Positions 8,651-16,409 of a DNA stretch of 50,393 bases are shown here, piece after piece. Both the position numbers and the translations under genes were made by a program. The notes beneath the pieces are model-generated. The model was not told the origin of the DNA, did not search any database, and worked only from the letters and a program-made list of their open reading frames with translations. Numbering within the stretch: position 1 is the first letter of the stretch; the number at the start of each line of letters is the position of its first letter. This DNA is from Paenibacillus sp. (GTDB taxonomy: Bacteria > Bacillota > Bacilli > Paenibacillales > Paenibacillaceae), in assembly GCA_031254035.1 (NCBI GenBank), contig JAIRVF010000051.1, forward strand, positions 1-50,393, written 5' to 3'.

Positions 8651-9046
8651 ATGCCTACTAAAAAGAAGAAACAGAAAAGCCGATCGTCCAAATATCATGG
8701 AAAGCCTGTGCTTGTGATTTTGAAGGATGGAAGAAGCTATATCGGTACGGTCAACAGCTTCGATCGCCAAGGTGTTACATTATCCGGATTACAAGCAAAT
8801 CATATGCTGAAAACTTCGATTTTGGAAAACAGAGATAAAGCCCAAGTATCCGGTCTTTTAAGTGCATTATTTGGGGGAGGAGGCTTGCTAGGAGGAGCGT
8901 TAAGTGGCGGCGCTTCCAGGGGAGGCGCTTCCAGAGAAGGCGGAGGAGGCGGGATGTTTGGTTTCTTCGGTCAAATCATACCGAATATTCGAATTGGAAT
9001 GAACGTGGTGCGTACAATTATGCCACTGTTTGGTTTGTTAAAATAA
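8651..9046 (+). CDS. Small protein with an Sm/Hfq-like N-terminal domain and Gly-rich linker
   Basis: A 131-residue protein in three parts: a very basic start (MPTKKKKQKSRSSK), a segment of about residues 15-55 that reads like an Sm-like or SH3-like beta barrel (GKPVLVILKDGRSYIGTV, then DRQGVTLSG), and a glycine/serine-rich linker (about 75-100) before a hydrophobic C-terminus (GFFGQIIPNIRIGMNVVRTI) that may bind membrane. The start has GTGAGGTGAG upstream. I do not know a named family for the whole. The build suggests a nucleic-acid- or surface-associated protein, possibly spore-related, but this is inference. Confidence 0.6.
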   Translation: MPTKKKKQKSRSSKYHGKPVLVILKDGRSYIGTVNSFDRQGVTLSGLQANHMLKTSILENRDKAQVSGLLSALFGGGGLLGGALSGGASRGGASREGGGGGMFGFFGQIIPNIRIGMNVVRTIMPLFGLLK

Positions 9047-9279
9047 AGAACGTATTTATTGTGCCTGCATCATCAGAAGCATCCGAGAGAACTGGTTGAT
9101 TCCGTTATCTTTGGGTGTTTTTTTATGTCGGTGCTTCAAATTTTACCTATTTTTATGAAAGCCTTTTCACCGTTGCTTAAATGTGGTATCTTTGAGATAA
9201 CCTAAATGTGTCCAAATTGTGAATAGATGCGAAATCAGAGCGTATGATAAAGCATCATCGGATTGAGGAGGAGTTATCC

Positions 9280-9543
9280 ATGACCACGTTGATTCTTGTA
9301 TTGTTCACCGCGGCGTTAATCGGAGTGCTAATTTTTGGTAAGAAACATGAAATGTTAATTGCGAATTCAATGAACGCCATGTTGTTGATTGGTTTGGCGA
9401 TCGCATTTGGACTCCATATGAACTCGAACGGCGTATTTTATCTAACTCTTGTTTGTTACTTCGTGATCCCGATGTTTGGGGTTATTGCCTTGTTTGGGGC
9501 TATGAAGAAAGGCCAAGCAAAAAAACAGGATTCTCCGGTTTAA
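9280..9543 (+). CDS. Small three-helix membrane protein, unknown function
   Basis: An 87-residue hydrophobic protein with three likely membrane segments (about residues 2-19, 29-46 and 51-72) and a polar, lysine-rich tail (KKGQAKKQDSPV). The ATG at 9280 is chosen over 9244 because GAGGAGGAG precedes it at good spacing. A terminator follows 47 bases after the stop. No recognisable family motif. Confidence 0.6.
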   Translation: MTTLILVLFTAALIGVLIFGKKHEMLIANSMNAMLLIGLAIAFGLHMNSNGVFYLTLVCYFVIPMFGVIALFGAMKKGQAKKQDSPV

Positions 9544-9590
9544 AACGCCTGATTCAAATGAATGTTAAAAGTTAATACAGCCCGTCATAT

Positions 9591-9620
9591 AACCGGCTCT
9601 TTTGGAGCTGGTTTTTATTT
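9591..9620 (+). terminator. Intrinsic terminator
   Basis: AACCGGCTC / GGAGCTGGTT hairpin with a TTTT loop and a TTTTTATTTTT tail, after the small membrane protein gene. Confidence 0.8.
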
Positions 9621-9745
9621 TTGTTTGAAAGAGTTGGTACTTTACTGTACGTGATAAGCTTTGCCAAATCAGATCAAAATAAATGTAGCTTAATCCAACA
9701 TTTCCGTAACTAAATGGCCCGGCAGGAATTGAAAATATTACCTAG

Positions 9746-9774
9746 TTTACTTTTGGAAAGTTTGATGATAATAT
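9746..9774 (+). promoter_or_regulatory. Sigma-A-type promoter of the T-box/glnS transcript
   Basis: TTTACT and TAATAT separated by exactly 17 bases, about 15 bases before the T-box leader begins. Confidence 0.6.
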
Positions 9775-9789
9775 TTACCAAATGCTAAA

Positions 9790-10094
9790 CGCGATGATGA
9801 GAAGAGTAAATGAAACTATATTCCCTACAGAGAGCTCCGGTTAGCTGAAAAGGAGCAGGAACATATTCATTGAAACAAGCCTCTGAGCGGCGCATCGGAA
9901 CTTAAAGTGGCTGATCAAAAGCCGACTTTAGGGATGGTGCGACAGGAGCTCCTGTTATAGAGCTAGGGTATAAGCAATCTTTGGGATTGCCGTACCTGAA
10001 GAGGCGGAAATGGCGATATTTCCGCGAATAGAGGTGGCACCGCGAAACCAAATCTCGTCCTCAAGACTTTGTCTTGGAGGCGGGATTTTTTTGT
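9790..10094 (+). promoter_or_regulatory. T-box leader with a glutamine (CAA) specifier
   Basis: The conserved T-box sequence AGAGGTGGCACCGCGA is at 10030-10045, followed by the terminator hairpin 10051-10087 (AATCTCGTCCTCAAGAC / GTCTTGGAGGCGGGATT) and a T run. Stem I is recognisable: AATGAA near 9806 pairs with TTCATT near 9875, enclosing AGAGAGCTCCGG. Directly after TTCATT comes GAAACAAGC, which places CAA (Gln) in the specifier position of the 3' strand. The leader should therefore sense uncharged tRNA-Gln and allow read-through into glnS. The specifier match to the downstream enzyme supports both calls. Confidence 0.92.
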
Positions 10095-10134
10095 TTCTCA
10101 ATAACACTAAAATTATTTGAGGAGGTTCTGAAGT

Positions 10135-11826
10135 ATGAGTTCGAAGAAAAATGGAGAAGAAGCAAGTGATTTTTTGACAAAATTGGTGAAAGAGGACGTG
10201 GAAAACAGCGTTTATAGTAGACCTGTCGCTACCCGTTTTCCTCCTGAACCGAATGGTTACCTGCACATTGGGAGCGCCTATGCGATCCACATCAATCATT
10301 CCATCGCAAGAAAATTTAATGGAACGTTTAACCTTCGCTTTGATGATACCAATCCTTTAAAAGAAGATGCGAAGTATGTGGAAGCGATCCGAGAAGATAT
10401 GGAATGGCTGGGGATAAAGCCGCCTGTGTATTTCGGTTCAGATTATTCGGAGCAATATTATGAGGCCGCCGTCAAGCTGATTCGCAAAGGAAAAGCGTAT
10501 GTGTGCGATCTAACACCTGAACAAATGACGGAATACAGGGGAACATTAACAGAACCCGGCAAGGATAGTCCTTTCCGTAACCGATCCGCCCAAGAGAATC
10601 TGGATTTGTTTGCGCAAATGAAAACGGGGAACTTTCCTTCCTCATCCAAAGTTCTACGTGCCAAAATTGACATGTCCGCGCCGAACATTAATTTAAGAGA
10701 CCCTGTGCTGTATCGGATTATTCATGCTGAGCATTACCGTACCGGAAATGAATGGTGCATTTATCCAATGTACGATTTTGCCCATCCGATTCAGGACTCG
10801 ATCGAAGGCATTACCCACTCGCTTTGCTCCGCAGAATTTATCGATCATCGTTCGCTGTATGATTGGGTGCTGAGCGAGCTTGAGGTTGTGGGACCTCCAA
10901 AGCAAAGAGAATTTGGAAGGTTAAATATATCGGGCTTCGTGACAAGCAAAAGATATTTGCGGGAATTGGTCGAAAGGGGATATGTCGATGGCTGGGATGA
11001 TCCTAGACTCCCTACCTTAAAAGGACTCAGACGCAGGGGAGTAACTCCGGAAGGTATTCAGAATTTTTTGGAGGAGATTGGAGTATTTAGACAGAACAGC
11101 ATGGTTGATTCAGCGATGCTAGAACATTTTATCCGCCAGGATTTGAAGGAAAAGGCCATCAGTGTTATGGCTGTTCTAGAACCTTTAAAGGTGATTATTA
11201 CGAATTACCCGGATCTTGAAACCGAAATGCTTGAGCTAAAAAATAACGAAAATAATGAAACATTGGGCAGCAGGGAAGTGCCTTTTTCCAGAGAGTTGTA
11301 TATTGAAAAGGAGGATTTCATGGAAGAACCGGTTGCTGGCTTTCTCCGTTTGTCTCTGGGAGTTGAGGTCCGATTAAAAGGCGCTTATTTTCTGAAATGC
11401 GAGCATGTGGTGAAAGATCCATTAACGGGGAAAGTGAAGGAACTGTACTGCACATACGATCCAGAGACCAAAAGCGGCTCGGGATTTAATGCGAGGAAGG
11501 TGAAGTCAACCATTCATTGGGTTTCGGCCAAACACGGGATTCCAGCCCAAATCCATTTATACGATAAGTTGTTAAAAGAAGAAGCTGTGATTTTGGAATC
11601 GGATAACGATTGGGATAAAATTGTTAATCCGGATTCACGGATTGAAATGAAACAGGCCATTCTAGAACCGTATTTGCAAGATGCGAGTTTTGGTGTGACC
11701 TATCAATTTATAAGACATGGCTATTTTTGTTTGGACACCAAGCATTCGTCAGCGTCCGAGTGGGTATTCAACCGGAGTGTATCTCTAAAGGATTCATGGA
11801 AAAAGACGCTGACACCCGTAAAGTAA
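10135..11826 (+). CDS. glnS: Glutaminyl-tRNA synthetase with altered class I signature motifs
   Basis: A 563-residue class I synthetase, close in length to E. coli GlnRS (554) and without a YqeY extension. Diagnostic stretches are TRFPPEPNGYLHIG (33-46), LRFDDTNP (67-74), the amino acid and tRNA pocket WCIYPMYDFAHPI (207-219) and GWDDPRLPTL (286-295). Two signature residues differ from the norm: HIGH is HIGS (44-47) and the second motif is VTSKR (269-273) instead of VMSKR. It is preceded by a Gln-specific T-box. Many Firmicutes make Gln-tRNA by the GatCAB route and lack GlnRS, so this may be an acquired or second enzyme. Catalytic competence is likely but unproven. Confidence 0.9.
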   Translation: MSSKKNGEEASDFLTKLVKEDVENSVYSRPVATRFPPEPNGYLHIGSAYAIHINHSIARKFNGTFNLRFDDTNPLKEDAKYVEAIREDMEWLGIKPPVYFGSDYSEQYYEAAVKLIRKGKAYVCDLTPEQMTEYRGTLTEPGKDSPFRNRSAQENLDLFAQMKTGNFPSSSKVLRAKIDMSAPNINLRDPVLYRIIHAEHYRTGNEWCIYPMYDFAHPIQDSIEGITHSLCSAEFIDHRSLYDWVLSELEVVGPPKQREFGRLNISGFVTSKRYLRELVERGYVDGWDDPRLPTLKGLRRRGVTPEGIQNFLEEIGVFRQNSMVDSAMLEHFIRQDLKEKAISVMAVLEPLKVIITNYPDLETEMLELKNNENNETLGSREVPFSRELYIEKEDFMEEPVAGFLRLSLGVEVRLKGAYFLKCEHVVKDPLTGKVKELYCTYDPETKSGSGFNARKVKSTIHWVSAKHGIPAQIHLYDKLLKEEAVILESDNDWDKIVNPDSRIEMKQAILEPYLQDASFGVTYQFIRHGYFCLDTKHSSASEWVFNRSVSLKDSWKKTLTPVK

Positions 11827-11872
11827 TGAAATTGTCATCGTCATTTCTGATATACTCATGTAAAGAGAATCG

Positions 11873-12087
11873 GGCTCAACATCATGATTAGTGCTTGAAA
11901 AAAAAGCGAAAGTAGCGAAGGGGACGGAATCGATTCTTACGAAGCGGCAGCGGTCGCCTTTGTCTCCGAATTTCTACCTTTATGAAAAACAAAATCAAGA
12001 AATTTGGAGACAACAGCGATTGGAAGAACGATCCGTAACCGTAGCGGCCACATCGCACAATGTCAAGAACTAATCCCAATATTGACC
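11873..12087 (+). repeat. About 210-bp imperfect palindrome, copy 1
   Basis: Ends are inverted: GGCTCAACATCATGATTAGT on the left and, on the right, AGAACTAATCCCAATATTGACC. Inner blocks also mirror each other (TTTGTCTCCGAATTTCTACC against AAATTTGGAGACAACAGCG; GGAATCGATTCTT against GGAAGAACGATCC), so the whole can fold into one long interrupted hairpin. Other copies are at 18994, 19786, 35559 and 44779, all in the same orientation. This copy ends 45 bp before the Tet(M)-like gene. Confidence 0.85.
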
Positions 12088-12131
12088 GAGAATCAATAAA
12101 GAAATCATATCAGACGGACGTGATAATTTAC

Positions 12132-14111
12132 ATGGGGGATATCATTAAAACCATTGGGCTGCTTGCCCATGTCGATGCGGGAAAGACGACATTTGCGGAG
12201 CAGCTCCTATATCATACGAACAGCATCCGCAGCCGGGGGCGAGTGGATCATCAGGATGCCTTCCTGGACAGTCACGAACTGGAGAAAGCCCGAGGCATTA
12301 CTATTTTCGCGGATCAGGCGATCATGCCATACGGAGATTCTACCTATTATTTAATCGATACTCCGGGGCATGTCGATTTCTCAGCGGAGATGGAGCGCGC
12401 GGTACAGGCAATGGATTATGCCGTGATCATTGTGAGCGCGGTCGAAGGAGTCGAGGGGCATACCGAGACGGTCTGGCAGCTGCTGCAAAAATACAATATA
12501 CCTGTATTGTTTTTTATCAATAAAATGGACCGGGAAGGGGCAGATGCTTCAGCCGTACTCGCACAGATCCATCTTCAGCTGACAAAGGACGCCATGTTCA
12601 TTACAGACGCCTTGGTGGATAAGGTCGGAGAGGAAATAGCCGAATTCGCCGCAGAGCGTGATGAAGACCTGCTGAACATGTATTTGGAAGGACAGGCTGA
12701 GCCAGCTTTAATTGTGGAAACTATCATCTCTTTAGTGAAAAAGCGCCGCATTTTTCCTGTTATGTGCGGATCCGCGTTACAGGACCGGGGCATTGCAGAA
12801 TTCCTTGCCAATCTGGAGCTGCTAACGGAGACTGAATATGATACAAGCGGGCCTTTTGCCGCGAGGGTGTTCAAAATCCGGCATGATCCGCAGGGAGTTC
12901 GGCTGACTCATTTAAAGCTTTTGCAGGGAAAGCTGGCTGTAAGGGATGATTTGACTTATATTGGCGGTACGGGAGAACGGATACAGGAGAAAATAACTTC
13001 AATTCGGGTATATAACGGGGAAAAATATCTCATGGTTGACGAAGCTTGCGCTGGGCAATTGGTTGCAGTGACCGGATTATCCAGCGCCCCGGCGAGTGCC
13101 GGCCTGGGGATGCTGGAGGAGCGAATGCCCTACGAGCTTATTCCCGCGCTGAAATCAAAGGTTTTATATGATCCGTCCCTTCCGGTTCGCGAAGTACTCC
13201 GCTGTTTTCAGATATTGGACGCGGAGGATCCATCGCTCGGGGTCCGGTGGGATGAAGCGCTGCAAGAACTTCATATCCATGTCATGGGAGTTATACAGCT
13301 TGAAGTGCTTGCCCAGGTCATGCTTGACCGTTTCGATCTTCGGGCAACGTTTGGGAAACCAGAGATTTTATATAAGGAAACGGTCGCGAATACTACGGTT
13401 GGATACGGCCATTTCGAGCCGCTTGGGCATTATGCCGAGGTTCATTTGAAAATCGAATCAGGCCCTGCAGGCAGCGGTGTTACTTTCGTAAACAGATGTC
13501 ATCCAGACGATCTCAGCATCGGCTTCCAAAACTTGATCGGACAACATATTACGGAGAAGGAGCATCGTGGCTTGATGACTGGTTCTCCATTGACGGACAT
13601 CATCGTGACGCTTCTGACGGGACGCTCCCATAACAAGCATACGTCCGGTGGAGACTTCAGGGAAGCCGCGCTGCGCGCGCTTAGACAAGGTCTTGAAAAG
13701 GCTGACAATAGGCTGCTTGAGCCGTATTACGAATTCAAGTTAAAGGTAGGGGCTGATCAGGTTGGCAGAGTGATGTCGGATATACAACAGGCTCAAGGCA
13801 GCTTCGAACCTCCCGATATTTGTAACGGGACGGCCTTGCTCATCGGACATGCGCCTGTAGCGACGTTTATGAATTATGCCGCTGAACTCGCTGCGATCAC
13901 GAAAGGCAAGGGGGCGATCACGCTCCGATTAGGCGGATATCGGCCATGCAACAGCAGCGAGGATGTCATCGCCGCCAAAAATTACAATAAGGACGCAGAT
14001 CCCGAATATACGTCCTCCTCAATTTTTTGTTCCAAGGGTAAAGGATTTAGCGTTGCCTGGGAGGAAGCGGAGAAATTTATGCATCTGGAACTGCATGAGT
14101 TTTATTCGTAA
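12132..14111 (+). CDS. Tet(M)/EF-G-like ribosomal protection-type GTPase
   Basis: A 659-residue translational GTPase. G1 AHVDAGKTT (12-20), RGITI (54-58), G3 DTPGH (76-80) and G4 NKMD (130-133) are intact, and the domain order matches Tet(M)-class ribosomal protection proteins, which remove tetracycline from the ribosome. The domain IV distal region (LLTGRSHNKHTSGGDFREAA) does not match the YSPVSTPADFR loop of Tet(M), so tetracycline protection should not be assumed; chromosomal homologues in bacilli are often of unknown specificity. The ATG at 12132 gives the family start MGDIIKTIG, but its ribosome site is weak; an in-frame ATG at 12060 lies inside the repeat element. Confidence 0.82.
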   Translation: MGDIIKTIGLLAHVDAGKTTFAEQLLYHTNSIRSRGRVDHQDAFLDSHELEKARGITIFADQAIMPYGDSTYYLIDTPGHVDFSAEMERAVQAMDYAVIIVSAVEGVEGHTETVWQLLQKYNIPVLFFINKMDREGADASAVLAQIHLQLTKDAMFITDALVDKVGEEIAEFAAERDEDLLNMYLEGQAEPALIVETIISLVKKRRIFPVMCGSALQDRGIAEFLANLELLTETEYDTSGPFAARVFKIRHDPQGVRLTHLKLLQGKLAVRDDLTYIGGTGERIQEKITSIRVYNGEKYLMVDEACAGQLVAVTGLSSAPASAGLGMLEERMPYELIPALKSKVLYDPSLPVREVLRCFQILDAEDPSLGVRWDEALQELHIHVMGVIQLEVLAQVMLDRFDLRATFGKPEILYKETVANTTVGYGHFEPLGHYAEVHLKIESGPAGSGVTFVNRCHPDDLSIGFQNLIGQHITEKEHRGLMTGSPLTDIIVTLLTGRSHNKHTSGGDFREAALRALRQGLEKADNRLLEPYYEFKLKVGADQVGRVMSDIQQAQGSFEPPDICNGTALLIGHAPVATFMNYAAELAAITKGKGAITLRLGGYRPCNSSEDVIAAKNYNKDADPEYTSSSIFCSKGKGFSVAWEEAEKFMHLELHEFYS

Positions 14112-14185
14112 GAGTACTCGTCTAATTTATACAGTTGTGGCTACTTTCTTAACTGCGAGCAGCAAGGAAAATAGATTATAAAACG

Positions 14186-14230
14186 AAGACCTGCCGTCGA
14201 TGTTCCATCGGCGCAGGTCTTTATCTTTTT
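14186..14230 (+). terminator. Intrinsic terminator
   Basis: AAGACCTGCCGTCGATG / CATCGGCGCAGGTCTT hairpin followed by TATCTTTTT, about 75 bases after the GTPase gene. Confidence 0.8.
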
Positions 14231-14246
14231 CTGAGATGTTGTTCTT

Positions 14247-14346
14247 GGTGCGATCAAAAAATAGTGAACCAGATTTGCACGGAAACTGCCCGTCGCCTAA
14301 GCTACTTTCGGCAAATCGAATAATCTATTTATTTTTTGATCGCGCC
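14247..14346. repeat. 100-bp terminal-inverted-repeat element, copy 2 (inverted)
   Basis: The reverse complement of the element at 8523-8622, the same length and about 80% identical by eye, with ends GGTGCGATCAAAAAAT / ATTTTTTGATCGCGCC. It lies in the gap between convergent genes. Confidence 0.82.
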
Positions 14347-14377
14347 TTGATAACGGGTTATCTTTCACGTGTATTCC

Positions 14378-15238
14378 TTATGCAGACCAATGCGGAGGAC
14401 GGGAGAGAGAAGCCGGAATTTTTGTGCTGGCATCTCCTTTCGCCGCATTAATCTGAGCCTGGGTTAGAAAGAGGCTTTCCATAAGATTGGCGCCTCTTAG
14501 ATCCGCATCCCGTAGATCCGCTCCAATCAGATCGGCCGTCCGTAAATCAGCTTCTCTGAGATCTGCCGCAATGAGATAAGCTCCACGTAAACTTTGATAC
14601 CGGAGATCCGCCCCTTTAAGTTTGGCACCGATCAGGTCGGCCCCCCGATCTGGAATCTTCTTGCACCCAAGCGCCCCTTTATTTTGTAGGCGGCCTTCTT
14701 CCCTTATGAGTTCACTTGCCCGAAGGAGGAGGACATTCACACCTGCGCGATATGTGCTCATATCTACTTTCAGGAGAGATTCAGGGTTTTGGAGAGTGAG
14801 AGAGGTTGTTTCTTCAATCACCGATTGGAGATCGTCATGGATGGGATGGGCAGCTTCCTTAGATCGCGCTTCCGTCAAATACCACAGCAGCTCATGAAGC
14901 TGCCACATGATCGGGAACACGTCGAACATTTGCTGTGCAGTCTCCGGGGTTTGCCGCCAATCGCGTCCGCCATAGGTCGTCTGCGATACTTTTTGTCCCG
15001 CTCCTAAGCAGTCATAAACCGTACAACCACGCATACCTCGTTCCCTGAGGCTGTTATGTACATTGCAACGAAAATCCGATTTCAAATGCTGACAAGGTTT
15101 CCCACCTTCCTTATCATATGCAAAATCAGCTGATGCTGAATAGGGAAGAGCTACGCAGCAAAGGCCGAAGCATTTTTCGCATTCAGCTTGCAGATCGGTC
15201 CGATCTATTCGGAAGGCGTCATTCTCTAAGTTCGACAT
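14378..15238 (-). CDS. Pentapeptide-repeat protein with N-terminal cysteine cluster
   Basis: A 286-residue protein. The start at 15238 follows AAAGGAG; a TTG 21 bases upstream lies on that site. Residues 20-85 hold a cysteine-rich region (ECEKCFGLCC, then KPCQH, FRCNVH and GCTVYDCLGAG) that may bind metal. The middle is helical. From about residue 195, A(D/N)LxxA pentapeptide repeats form a short right-handed beta-helix (GADLIGAKLKGADLRY, ADLREADLRTADLIGADLRD). Some pentapeptide proteins (Qnr, MfpA) protect gyrase, but this one has only about ten repeats plus an extra N-terminal domain, so that role is not supported by itself. Confidence 0.82.
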   Translation of the reverse strand: MSNLENDAFRIDRTDLQAECEKCFGLCCVALPYSASADFAYDKEGGKPCQHLKSDFRCNVHNSLRERGMRGCTVYDCLGAGQKVSQTTYGGRDWRQTPETAQQMFDVFPIMWQLHELLWYLTEARSKEAAHPIHDDLQSVIEETTSLTLQNPESLLKVDMSTYRAGVNVLLLRASELIREEGRLQNKGALGCKKIPDRGADLIGAKLKGADLRYQSLRGAYLIAADLREADLRTADLIGADLRDADLRGANLMESLFLTQAQINAAKGDASTKIPASLSRPPHWSA

Positions 15239-15465
15239 GTAATTCTCCTTTAATTTCAATCGTTGTATTCATACGTATATAAGAATAGAGGGTTTGTAAT
15301 GTATTCTATTATATTAGCAGTGTTTACGCGGATTCAGCTACCTTTATAACGCAGAATAATGGACTTGAGTCAAGCTTTCCTCGACCTTTGTTGTTATTTT
15401 TATTGTAACAGGTAGGTCGCCATTATAGCGTGTTTACTTTTTAGTCTAACTCCATTAGGTTTAGG

Positions 15466-15650
15466 CTAACGAAACCCACAATCGTTATCTAGGTGAAAAT
15501 GAACTTCTAAATATTCTAACGAAACGGGGAAACGCTATTTAGTTCAAAAGCGGTTCATTCGGCCATATTTCATTCAAATAACGATCAGTAGTTTCGTTAA
15601 ATTTAAATCCGCATCATTTTTGTGAATATAACACTCCCCAGTTTCGTTAG
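15466..15650. repeat. Four copies of the decamer CTAACGAAAC in inverted pairs
   Basis: CTAACGAAAC at 15466 and 15516 (plus) and GTTTCGTTA[A/G] at 15591 and 15641 (minus), the inner one reading CTAACGAAACGGGG against CCCCAGTTTCGTTAG. The array can fold on itself. The rest of the 15239-15947 gap shows no gene I would defend; an open frame at 15622-15840 is made partly of the repeat and of an imperfect hairpin (about 15670-15780). Confidence 0.6.
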
Positions 15651-15947
15651 GCGCATTTCAGAATTAAAAAAAGCTCATGAAGCCTTGGAAAGCAAGAAAA
15701 TCCCTTCCTTTTTCAGAGGAACAGGATTTCTCGACAATCTGGGCTTTGAGGAAATCTCAAGGCTTTTCTTTAGGTCAATCGTTTCAAACGCGATACTCAT
15801 AATTAAAATCCGCTTGACTTGTAAAGTAAAAAGGGATTAATATAGCTTAGTTGCTTAATGATTAGATCGTTATTTATTATACATTTATTAATTTAATAAT
15901 AATTATTTTATTCTTCAATATAAAATTATCCGAAGGAGGTTCTCAGT

Positions 15948-16391
15948 TTGGCTAGAAGCGAACAGCTTTTTGAAGTAGCAGCGATGTACCGCGCCTTACT
16001 GAAAAATATATCGAAGGAATGGAAGAAAATTAGTACCACCGAATACAATCTGACGTTTCCCCAGTCTCAGGTCCTTTATATTCTGATGAAGCGAGGCCCC
16101 CAGAAGGTTTCGGAGCTTGCAGAAGCACTTGCTTTAACCTCTCCGGCTATTACAAGTCTTACGGATAAACTAATCGCTTTAGGTTATGTGGAACGCGAAC
16201 GGGCAGAAAAGGACAGAAGGGTGGTTTATACCAAAATCACCGAGGAAGGACATAAGATCACCTCCAAGATGATCGAAGACCAGAAGGAAGTCATTCAAGA
16301 GTTTTTCAGTGTCTTGTCGGAAGAAGATATACAGCATCTGAGAAGAATTTTCTCATCTATGCTTTTGAATATAGATCAAACTGAATGTTAG
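15948..16391 (+). CDS. MarR-family transcriptional regulator
   Basis: A 147-residue winged-helix regulator. The TTG start has GAAGGAGG upstream at good spacing. The helix-turn-helix is near residues 50-85 (QKVSELAEALALTSPAITSLTDKL) and the wing carries the typical ERERAEKDRRVVYTKITEEG. It is followed 18 bp later by an MFS exporter gene in the same direction, the usual arrangement in which a MarR protein represses its own operon until it binds a lipophilic drug or phenolic ligand. Confidence 0.93.
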   Translation: MARSEQLFEVAAMYRALLKNISKEWKKISTTEYNLTFPQSQVLYILMKRGPQKVSELAEALALTSPAITSLTDKLIALGYVERERAEKDRRVVYTKITEEGHKITSKMIEDQKEVIQEFFSVLSEEDIQHLRRIFSSMLLNIDQTEC

Positions 16392-16409
16392 AGGTGAATT
16401 GCACAGTAT

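Noticed and set aside
9047..9279. Short inverted repeat GGTATCTTTGAGATAACC near 9193 as a possible operator
   Set aside because: Arms are short and imperfect and there is no clear promoter next to it.
12060..12131. An upstream ATG that would extend the Tet(M)-like protein by 24 residues
   Set aside because: The extension is encoded by the end of the palindromic repeat, and family members start at the MGDIIKTIG-like position.
15622..15840. A 72-codon plus-strand ORF
   Set aside because: It begins inside the CTAACGAAAC array, has no ribosome site, and most of it is an imperfect hairpin.
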